Shown piece by piece: positions 57,601-64,000 of a stretch of DNA of 64,000 nt (its first letter is position 1; every line of letters starts with the position of its first letter). The position numbers and the translations under genes are program-made. The DNA comes from Peronospora farinosa. Lineage: Eukaryota > Oomycota > Peronosporomycetes > Peronosporales > Peronosporaceae. The notes under the pieces were generated by a model. The model was not told the origin of the DNA, ran no database searches, and saw only the letters and a program-made list of their open reading frames with translations. Location: the NCBI GenBank assembly GCA_947646735.1, contig CANTFK010000990.1, positions 124,001-188,000 of the forward strand, given 5' to 3'.

Positions 57601-60600
57601 CATTGCTGAGGCAATGGCTGCACGAGACTTTGGCAGGTGCAGTGACTTGCAAGTCAGTTTGGATGCCTTGGTGTCTACTCGGAAGAGAAAACAAACCCCG
57701 GAGGAACTGGATGCTGAAATTGAGAAGCTGAACCAGGAACTTAACAATTTGATGCAAAAGAAGCAGTTTGATAAGTGTGCCCAGCTTCAAAACGATATCG
57801 ATGTCGTGAAGAAGAGAAGAGCAAAGTTCCCTACGGTTTCAAAGCCTCCTGCTCCGCGACCTTCTTCGAAAAAGTCTGAGCCGTCACCAGAATCAACTTC
57901 ATCTCCTTCCTCGAAGAACAGAACGCCTTTACAAGAGAAGCTCGGACCAAAGCCGATTACGCCGGCTCCTCCATCAAACATTGATCGCGGTGGCATTCCT
58001 TCCGTGTGTGAGCCTGTTGTGTTTACACCAAACTCTTCACCAGCGGCTTTGCCTGGTGAAAAGCGGCCTGCTTCTAAGTTTCCTCAGGCAACACCGGCAC
58101 CTCAGGCAACACCCCTACCGCAAGAATGTCCGGCCCCACAGGTTTCTCCAGTAGCGTTGACTCCAGCGCAACTGCTTGAAGATTACTCAGCCGCAGGCAC
58201 ACCGGTTAGTGACTATTTTGCTCCTAAGGGAGTTCCAACGGCGCCTAGTGCGAGGCGGCCTCCCGCAATTTACAACGGTCCTTCTCCTAGTGTCCGATGG
58301 GAATCGAATACTATGACCCCTGTGATGCCTCCCATCAAACAGCCAATGTTTGGGCGTCGTAAGCGCTCAAATTCGAACAGCTCGGCGACGTCAGGAGATT
58401 CGTTTGCGAGGTCGCATTCGTCAATGATGTCTACATCATCATCTAAAACGAGAAAATCGTCGTCAGATCCGTCACGAACAGTTGCTCGTCTTCGTCCGGC
58501 TAAGGCGATCACGGTTAGTGAGGAATCGACTGTTTTAGAAGCTGCAAGAATGATGAAGTCTCACCGCGCCGCCGCCGTTCTGGTGACTAACTGGGAAGGT
58601 GCCTTGACCGGCATTTTTTCGGACACAGATGCGGCACGACGTGTAGTGTCGAAAGGTATGGATCCCTCCAGAGTCGCTATTGGTTCAGTGATGACGCCGA
58701 ACCCTACTTGTGTTACGATGGAGGATAACGCAGTGGATGCGATGGATACAATGCTCAGCGGAAAATTCCGCCACTTGCCGGTGATCAGTTCTCGCAGCGG
58801 CAATATTGTTGGTGTGCTTAACGTGGCAAAGTGTTTGCACGATGCAATTCGACGAGTTGAAAACATGTCAACCTCACTTCATCAAGAGCTTGGTGCAAGC
58901 GGGGACAATGCCATGCTGCGCGGAGCGTTTGAAAAAATGCTGTCTCCTTCGCTCCATGATGTGATGTCGGTGCCAGGTGAAGTTATGCCAGCGTTGGTTT
59001 ATGGTAACATGACGGTTTATGAGGCAACGACGTACATGGTGGAGACCAGACGACCAGTTCTCGTGGTGTCGTCTGATGCCGAAACACAGGACCTAGTTGG
59101 AATCTTTACTCCGAAGGATTTGCTGCTTCGCGTGATTGCGGGAGACCTGGACGTTCACACTACGTCAGTTAGTGACGTGATGACTCCTAATCCCGAATCG
59201 ACTGGACCGGAGACATCGATATTAGATGCGTTTCACATCATGCACGACGGAAAGTTTTTGAATTTGCCGGTGGTGTCTCCGGATTCTGGCGAAATTCTAG
59301 GTGTGGCTGATGTTATATCCATGAGTTTAGTATCTTTTGGCGAGTCTAGCGATATAAACAAGCTCTTCAACGCTGCTTTTGATTATCATGATGATGATAC
59401 CACCTCGATGACGTCTGGTAGGTCGACGTCCAATTTGTCCGTTGCTAGCAAAGCGCGCCAACAAAAGGACCGCGACAAGGGCGTGAACGTTCGCCCAGTA
59501 TCCAGCCTGCGTCCTCTTCCGGCTGTCACTATTGATGAGGTCGCATCTGTGTTTGAAGCTTCATTGCTGATGAAGCAGAAACGGACAGATGCGTTGCTTG
59601 TTGTGGATGAAGCTGGAGGTTTGAATGGTATTCTAACCGACACGGATATTTGTCGCCGTGTTCTAGCGCTGGACTTGATTCCAGAAGAGGTGCCTGTGTG
59701 TAACGTGATGACACGAGACATCAAGTACGTATCACCCAATGACAGTGCAATTGATGCTCTGCTTTCAATGCAGGAGGGGCATTTCCGCCATTTGCCGGTT
59801 GTTGACGGTGGCACTATTGCTGGTGTCTTAAACATTGGCAAGTGCATTTATGATGTCTCGAAGCGCCTCGAACATGCTTTGCAGTCGACGAATCAGCTAA
59901 AGGCGTCGCTAGAGAAAAGCGGCAAGTCGTCAACTCTTCAGCAGTTGCTTGCTCCGATGCTGGAAAAACTCTCGGCACCCACATTGGGTTCGATCGTTGA
60001 CAACGGAACCCGGAATGGCTCGACGCCAGCTCCTCGTCTTCCAAAGTCGTCTCTTGTTAGTGATGTGGTGAAGGCAATGGCTTCATCAAAAAAGGCGGCG
60101 CTTATCGTCGATGACATTAATTTCGATAAGCTGGTTGGTATCTTTTCTCCTAAGGAGCTGGTGCTCAATGTTATTGCTAAGGGTCTCAAGGCTTCAGCCA
60201 CGTATGTGGAAGAAGTGATGCTGAACGACCCTGAGATTGCGACGCCTTCGACGTCTGTGTCGGATGGCCTACACATTATGCACGATTCCCGGATACTTAA
60301 TCTGCCGGTGCTGAAGGACGACTCGAACGAGCTTGTCGGTATGGTTGATGTGCTTGACCTCAGCTACGGCACCATCGATGCAATCTACGGTGACAATCGC
60401 GAGCAGATGCAGGAGTTTTGGAACACGACGCTGGAGCTGGACCAGCCATCTTTGCCGTCGGAAGCAGGGGATCGGGAGCGCACCACGCTAATGTCGAGGG
60501 CAGAACGTGAAGAGAAGAGCCGTACAGTAGCGAAGCTGCGACCGAGCAAGGTGCTCACTGTATTAGAGTCAACAACTGTTGCGGAGCTATCACGGACTAT

Positions 60601-63600
60601 GGGGCGGAACAAGGTGGACTGCGTGCTGGTCGTGTCGGAACAGGGAATGCTCAACGGTATCATTACGGACACGGATCTGACGCGCCGGGTCGTTTCGGAG
60701 AACCGTCCGCTGGATTCAACGCTGGTAGGTGATGTCATGACTTGCAACCCTATCTTTGTGTCAACAGACGACCCTGCGATTGATGCACTCATTTCCATGC
60801 TGGAGGGCAAGTTCCGCCATCTGCCAGTTGTCGAGCGTAATGGTCCCGTTGTGGGTATCTTGAACATTGCAAAGTGTTTATACGATGCTATTCGGAAGAT
60901 GGAGAAGTCAGAGCAATCATCTGCAGCGTTGCGACACACGCTAGAGAAAGAGATGAAGAACCGCGTGAATGGTGGTGCTCGTACTGGTGGAGTCTCTCAA
61001 CTTCTTGGGTCTATGGTGAATAAGATGTTCTCGCCTAACATTAAAACGGTGATTGATGAAGAAGGTATTGATCCTCCTCGCGTGCAGCGTTACACTTCAG
61101 TGTATGAAGTGTCAAGGCAAATGGCTATCAAGAAGAAAGGAGCTCTAGTTGTAGATAATCGCGGGCAGTACTGTGGTATTTTCACGCCCAAGGAAATGCT
61201 GGAAAAGGTGCTCGCACGTGGTTTGCCCGTCCACACCACACCCGTGTGCGAAGTGATGTTAGAGAAGGATGTGACTATCAATGGAGAAACTTCGGTGATT
61301 GATGCTATGCACGCGATGCACGACAACAGGACGCTGTACCTAGCGGTGACGCAGTCTGAGGCAAACAAACAGCCCATAGGTCTGATTGACGTGCTCTCCC
61401 TGAGTTATGGTTCTTTTGCGAAGGGCAAGCCTAGTGAGTGGAAATCCTTTTGGAATGCTTCATTTGAGGCAGGTGATGACGACGATGTGTCGTCGCAGCA
61501 CAGTTTCCGCAGCGGATTGTCGCACAACCTCGCGCCAAGCAGCAGTGGTTTGAGCCAAAAGGGCCGACAGGCAACATTGGCGACGGGCAATGTGCGTCCT
61601 GTGTCAAAGCTGCGACCGTCGAAGGCTATCACGATTTCAGAGACATTTTCGGTTTTTGATGCTGCCAAGGCGATGAGTGTCGCGCAGACGGACGCTGCAT
61701 TGATCATTGGGCGTGATGGTGGGCTTCTTGGTATTCTTACGGATACTGATGTGACTCGACGTGTGGTGGCTTTGGGAAACGATCCGTTCTACGTGAGCGT
61801 GCTGGATGCGATGACCCCGGACCCCAAGTTTGTGGACGAACGCGACAGCGCCATGGATGCTATGTTCATGATGCTTGAGGGCAAATTTCGTCACCTGCCC
61901 GTCGTGGACGAAACAGGTATGGTTGCGGGCATGCTTCGTATTCAAAAATGCCTGTATGACGCGATTACGCGCATCGAGAAGGTGCAGCAGTCGTCAAGCG
62001 GATCGCTTCAGCAACGTCTTGATAAGCAGTTACAGGCCACTGGCATTGGCTCGGGCCAAGGAGCTCTGAAGCAGCTTGTAGGCCCCATGGTAGACAAGCT
62101 GCTTTCGCCTACAGTAGACTCGATTCTGGAAGACGAGACACTTCCTCCTCTTGTAAGTGAGCATGATACGGTGATGGAAGTGGCTCGTCAGATGGCTGCG
62201 TCTCGCAAGGCCGCACTCATTGTGGAGGACCCAAGCGGTGACAATAGTTCGTCTGTAAGCGGAGGACACCGGTCTTCAATCAGCGGAGGGGGCTACGACA
62301 TTGGCACCTCGGCACTTACTAGAAAGGTGCTGGGTGTGTTCACGCCGAAGGATCTATTGCTGCGGGTGACTGGTGCTGGCCTCGATGCTGCCGAGACGAC
62401 AGTTGGTCAGGTCATGACGCATGATCCTGAGACTGCTCCGCCGAACACAAAACTCGTTGAAGCGTTGCACATCATGTATGAACACGACTTTCTACACTTG
62501 CCGGTTGTTAACGATGAGACAGCTACAATTGTAGGCATGCTGGACGTGTTGTCCTTGTGCTACGGAACGTTTGCGAGCGGTGCGGCAGCAGAAAGTGGTA
62601 AGGCCATCGATGGAGACTCGGATTGGCGTGCGTTCTGGGACGTATCGCTAGCACTCGGCCACGATGAAGACGACTTCAGTGAGCTTGCTAGCATGACTGG
62701 CTCGCGAATTTCGCGCCGTCGTCCAGGCAGGTACACGGAAAGCCACCACTCGTCCATGAGGGACCATGTCCCCGAGCCAGAAGGCGCGATGCGTCCTGTG
62801 TCGATGCTGCGACCTCAGGAGGTGACTCGCATCAACGAGTTTATCACTGTGGCCGAAGCGGCGAAGCGCATGCGGCAAGCTCGTGTCGAGGCAGTTGTGG
62901 TCACGACAGAAGAAGGCGAGCTTCGCGGTATTTTGACGGACACGGACATCACGCGCCGCGTATTAGCTGAGGGTATGGACCCGGGGAGTTGCTCTGTGGC
63001 ATCGGTTATGACCACAAAACCTTCTTGCGTGTACATGGAGGATCAGGCTATTGAGGCAATTACAAAGATGCTTGAGGGCCGTTTTAAGCACTTGCCTGTG
63101 CTTGGCTCGGACGGTACGCCGCAAGGCATGCTAGATATCTCCAAGTGTTTATACGATGCCATTACGTGTATGGAGAAGGTGCAGCAGTCGACAGAGGCAG
63201 CGGCATCTGAATTCTCACGGGATCTTGGCACTGGGTCGAATTTGCAACGACTGCTGGGCCCCATGATGGAGAAAATGGTGCGGCCTACCGTTGGTGATGC
63301 GCTTGACGGCGAGCTCATGCCACCTGTAATTAATACTCACACCACGGCGGCGCGTGCTGCAAAGCTAATGGCGAACACGAAGAAAGCTGCGATAGTTCTG
63401 AGCGATGAACAGGAGCTTTGTGGTATGGTGACGACCAAGGATCTGCTCCGCAAGCTGGTAGCCAAGGGTCTGTGTGCAGAAACGACCACGGTGGAAGAAG
63501 TGATGACGGTCGACCCGGATCTGATGGGACCTGATGTGAGCATTGTAAACGGTTTGCGCTCCCTGCACGATGCTGGTCAGCTGTTCATGCCAGTGCTGGC

Positions 63601-64000
63601 AGACGATGGCGAAATCCTGGGTATGGCGGACGTCATTTGCCTGAGCTACGGTCAGTTCCAGACTACGTCTGGTGGCACTTCGAATGGTGACTGGAGACAG
63701 TTCTGGCAAACAGCGATGAACCTACAGGAAGAAGTAGCGGGAGGCGCGTTCGGCGGAATCAACGATGACGTACGGTCTGTTGGCACGATTGAAGAGTTTG
63801 AGCGTGACGAGTACAATGCTGTTGATGGCGCATCGACTCCGACGGCCAGTGGTGTGGGCACTAATGGAGCCGGCCGGTATTCAAACTCACTTGGTGCGTA
63901 TGCTGAGCTGGGTGAGAGCGTTTCGGTTGTCAGCGGAGCGAATACGACAACAACGAGCGTTTTGATGCAGAAGTTGTCGGAAGAGAACATGTTTGTCTTT
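54626..64000 (+). CDS. giant myosin with UVR-like repeats and a 20-motif CBS array (3' end outside window)
   Basis: The frame is open without interruption from ATG 54626 to the window end: 3,125 codons, no intron and no stop. Residues about 40-770 form a myosin motor with P-loop GESGAGKT (131-138), switch I NDNSSRFGKF (from 213), switch II DIYGFEKF (437-444) and the FRYQLQELMNKI actin-binding region. IQ motifs for calmodulin-type light chains follow at about 790-880 (AARAIQKWVRNMAR, AVIVQKIARGYLVRKR). Four UVR-like helical repeats (pattern SKQFELCANLQLELEK) occupy about 882-1069. A Pro/Ser linker leads to five blocks of four CBS motifs each (about 1284-3008). The final part ends mid-protein (SEENMFVF), where CBS-PB1 proteins usually enter a PB1 domain; that is a guess. 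It is a predicted actin motor with adenosine-nucleotide sensing. The motor is full-length and all nucleotide-site residues are present. Confidence 0.95.
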   Translation, partial: MQRRNGGTRKERLLRAKMKKKMTDDTDSHALVNTFEDMLQMSDLSELSLLTNLTKRYENQLIYTYVGSILVAINPYKTLDTIYTEDKMTEYYGKTMGMLPPHVFALADHAYTQLIQGGALDPANQSIIISGESGAGKTETTKIIMQYLARATSYRKPDGETSAINEATSTSTSTSTTSNPNTIISGALGKLEERVLDSNPLLESFGNAKTLRNDNSSRFGKFIEIQFNHHGKIIGAQILNFLLEKTRIVSQSLGERNYHIFYQLLAGADEALRERLHLQTPQEYEYLRKSDCFHIHSCDDATEFATTKRCMETIGITHDRQEMVFELLAAVLLIGNLNFAMENDTCVSVEDESVNGMKLVASFLKVSEDALSKVLLTRQLYVGGKVIVQEQNLEQVRDKRDALAKGIYSSLFLWLVSELNRTISRNQDKWGFIGVLDIYGFEKFEWNTFEQLCINYANEKLQRHFNQHMLEVEQNDYAKEGIDWKHIDFEDNQECLDLIESKVNGKPGIFISLDDNWRLKGEEANKKFVSNLHNSFGRTSNGHLSGKNKFYVHPKMDADLHFGIKHYAGEVIYDASGFNDKNNETLNDDMKELIRQSKSDWLRGIFDLNMQSIEAILGNKPQQQHSISRRPSEIKGKSMHQQGNKSRNIREVSVSAQFRYQLQELMNKISLANPRYVRCIKPNEYKRPNELHAADCARQLKYSGMMEAIQIRQRGFALREDHDVFFYDYQSLAPDAQNIKELVEEISSMLGAGKEEWQLGKTKVFLKRAMAFKLRKLEMLRCKSAARAIQKWVRNMARTEAAVRIQTKARQFVAKKQLQRLRRSAYRVMGIFRIRVAVSKYQRMRAEYRMRNEKAVIVQKIARGYLVRKRDLLHPFGEMGPKELDVKIAELEEAIEDAAVSKQFELCANLQLELEKVVEARKKVRTAKEIDAEIKKLNEDMEEAAMSKQFGLCAELQKQLEMLQEARTHVKEDLNELEPEELDERIRKMETIIAEAMAARDFGRCSDLQVSLDALVSTRKRKQTPEELDAEIEKLNQELNNLMQKKQFDKCAQLQNDIDVVKKRRAKFPTVSKPPAPRPSSKKSEPSPESTSSPSSKNRTPLQEKLGPKPITPAPPSNIDRGGIPSVCEPVVFTPNSSPAALPGEKRPASKFPQATPAPQATPLPQECPAPQVSPVALTPAQLLEDYSAAGTPVSDYFAPKGVPTAPSARRPPAIYNGPSPSVRWESNTMTPVMPPIKQPMFGRRKRSNSNSSATSGDSFARSHSSMMSTSSSKTRKSSSDPSRTVARLRPAKAITVSEESTVLEAARMMKSHRAAAVLVTNWEGALTGIFSDTDAARRVVSKGMDPSRVAIGSVMTPNPTCVTMEDNAVDAMDTMLSGKFRHLPVISSRSGNIVGVLNVAKCLHDAIRRVENMSTSLHQELGASGDNAMLRGAFEKMLSPSLHDVMSVPGEVMPALVYGNMTVYEATTYMVETRRPVLVVSSDAETQDLVGIFTPKDLLLRVIAGDLDVHTTSVSDVMTPNPESTGPETSILDAFHIMHDGKFLNLPVVSPDSGEILGVADVISMSLVSFGESSDINKLFNAAFDYHDDDTTSMTSGRSTSNLSVASKARQQKDRDKGVNVRPVSSLRPLPAVTIDEVASVFEASLLMKQKRTDALLVVDEAGGLNGILTDTDICRRVLALDLIPEEVPVCNVMTRDIKYVSPNDSAIDALLSMQEGHFRHLPVVDGGTIAGVLNIGKCIYDVSKRLEHALQSTNQLKASLEKSGKSSTLQQLLAPMLEKLSAPTLGSIVDNGTRNGSTPAPRLPKSSLVSDVVKAMASSKKAALIVDDINFDKLVGIFSPKELVLNVIAKGLKASATYVEEVMLNDPEIATPSTSVSDGLHIMHDSRILNLPVLKDDSNELVGMVDVLDLSYGTIDAIYGDNREQMQEFWNTTLELDQPSLPSEAGDRERTTLMSRAEREEKSRTVAKLRPSKVLTVLESTTVAELSRTMGRNKVDCVLVVSEQGMLNGIITDTDLTRRVVSENRPLDSTLVGDVMTCNPIFVSTDDPAIDALISMLEGKFRHLPVVERNGPVVGILNIAKCLYDAIRKMEKSEQSSAALRHTLEKEMKNRVNGGARTGGVSQLLGSMVNKMFSPNIKTVIDEEGIDPPRVQRYTSVYEVSRQMAIKKKGALVVDNRGQYCGIFTPKEMLEKVLARGLPVHTTPVCEVMLEKDVTINGETSVIDAMHAMHDNRTLYLAVTQSEANKQPIGLIDVLSLSYGSFAKGKPSEWKSFWNASFEAGDDDDVSSQHSFRSGLSHNLAPSSSGLSQKGRQATLATGNVRPVSKLRPSKAITISETFSVFDAAKAMSVAQTDAALIIGRDGGLLGILTDTDVTRRVVALGNDPFYVSVLDAMTPDPKFVDERDSAMDAMFMMLEGKFRHLPVVDETGMVAGMLRIQKCLYDAITRIEKVQQSSSGSLQQRLDKQLQATGIGSGQGALKQLVGPMVDKLLSPTVDSILEDETLPPLVSEHDTVMEVARQMAASRKAALIVEDPSGDNSSSVSGGHRSSISGGGYDIGTSALTRKVLGVFTPKDLLLRVTGAGLDAAETTVGQVMTHDPETAPPNTKLVEALHIMYEHDFLHLPVVNDETATIVGMLDVLSLCYGTFASGAAAESGKAIDGDSDWRAFWDVSLALGHDEDDFSELASMTGSRISRRRPGRYTESHHSSMRDHVPEPEGAMRPVSMLRPQEVTRINEFITVAEAAKRMRQARVEAVVVTTEEGELRGILTDTDITRRVLAEGMDPGSCSVASVMTTKPSCVYMEDQAIEAITKMLEGRFKHLPVLGSDGTPQGMLDISKCLYDAITCMEKVQQSTEAAASEFSRDLGTGSNLQRLLGPMMEKMVRPTVGDALDGELMPPVINTHTTAARAAKLMANTKKAAIVLSDEQELCGMVTTKDLLRKLVAKGLCAETTTVEEVMTVDPDLMGPDVSIVNGLRSLHDAGQLFMPVLADDGEILGMADVICLSYGQFQTTSGGTSNGDWRQFWQTAMNLQEEVAGGAFGGINDDVRSVGTIEEFERDEYNAVDGASTPTASGVGTNGAGRYSNSLGAYAELGESVSVVSGANTTTTSVLMQKLSEENMFVF
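55127..55150 (+). repeat. (ACTTCA)4 microsatellite in myosin loop 1
   Basis: Four hexamer copies encode (Thr-Ser)4 at residues 168-175, between the P-loop and switch I. This is the surface loop 1 position of the motor, where length and charge affect ADP release in studied myosins. Confidence 0.85.
57262..57830 (+). repeat. four UVR-like helical repeats in the myosin tail
   Basis: Four units of 45-50 residues share the pattern ELDxxIxxLxxxxxxAxxxKQFxxCAxLQxxLExL. This recalls the UVR motif (two-helix coiled hairpin) of UvrB/C and ClpC partners, with Cys replacing the usual Ala. Residues are about 882-1069. Confidence 0.7.
58477..63660 (+). repeat. five tandem blocks of four CBS motifs
   Basis: Each block has the order: LRPxxAITI...GILTDTD, SVMTxxP...KFRHLPV, a third motif with GIFTPKDLL, and a fourth VMTxxP...LNLPV...DVLSLSYG. 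Blocks begin near 58477, 59483, 60513, 61589 and 62789, about 290-330 residues apart, separated by Ser-rich linkers and DWRxFW-type pieces. Paired CBS motifs form Bateman modules that bind AMP, ATP or SAM. Twenty motifs would make ten modules. Confidence 0.92.

Noticed and set aside
58270..63990. Many 60-184 codon minus-strand ORFs over the CBS array
   Set aside because: All lie antisense to one continuous sense frame and repeat with the CBS blocks.

Overview
The window is nuclear DNA of an oomycete, most likely a plant-pathogenic Peronosporaceae (downy mildew or Phytophthora type). Evidence: a short secreted protein with RxLR and acidic EER-like motifs (34.57-35.08 kb), small GT-AG introns of 60-130 bp, head-to-head genes with very short shared promoters, an aromatic-pathway DAHP synthase, and nested Ty1/Copia and Ty3/Gypsy LTR retrotransposons. 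I cannot name the species.

Layout. 0-8 kb is decayed: a frameshifted secreted effector candidate (minus), a possible transposase relic, and a multiply frameshifted relic of the histone chaperone subunit Cabin1/Hir3 (minus, 3.2-7.8 kb). At 8.1-10.2 kb lies an intact gene with an N-terminal RNase III domain and a C-terminal R3H-like motif. 10.2-16.2 kb holds no intact gene I can recognise. A mitochondrial-type ABCB half-transporter with one frameshift sits at 16.3-18.4 kb.

18.5-33.4 kb is a nested transposon block. Two ~755 bp direct repeats bracket an old Copia element (minus strand). A young Ty3/Gypsy chromovirus (24179-32206) with 639 bp LTRs that look identical to me sits inside one Copia LTR and has a perfect 5 bp target duplication. 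The Gypsy element carries a 427-codon antisense ORF. A ~110 bp fragment of the CCT5 gene, whose intact copy lies 3.5 kb away, is embedded at the right edge.

33.4-64 kb is gene-rich: an RxLR effector, CCT5, class II DAHP synthase, a DDX24/Mak5-related protein, a small membrane protein, calmodulin, a multi-module endosulfine-like protein, an LRRC57-like LRR protein, a SPOUT1-like methyltransferase, a Misato homologue, a TM9 family protein, and a giant intronless gene running off the right edge. That gene encodes a myosin motor, IQ motifs, four UVR-like coiled repeats and at least 20 CBS motifs. It is open for 3,125 codons and is the most striking feature of the window.

Functional themes are eukaryotic housekeeping (protein folding, aromatic biosynthesis, endomembrane traffic, rRNA/tRNA modification, Ca2+ signalling through calmodulin, PP2A control through endosulfine) beside fast-evolving pathogen and transposon DNA. 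Exon boundaries were assigned by hand from splice motifs and reading phase and need transcript support.
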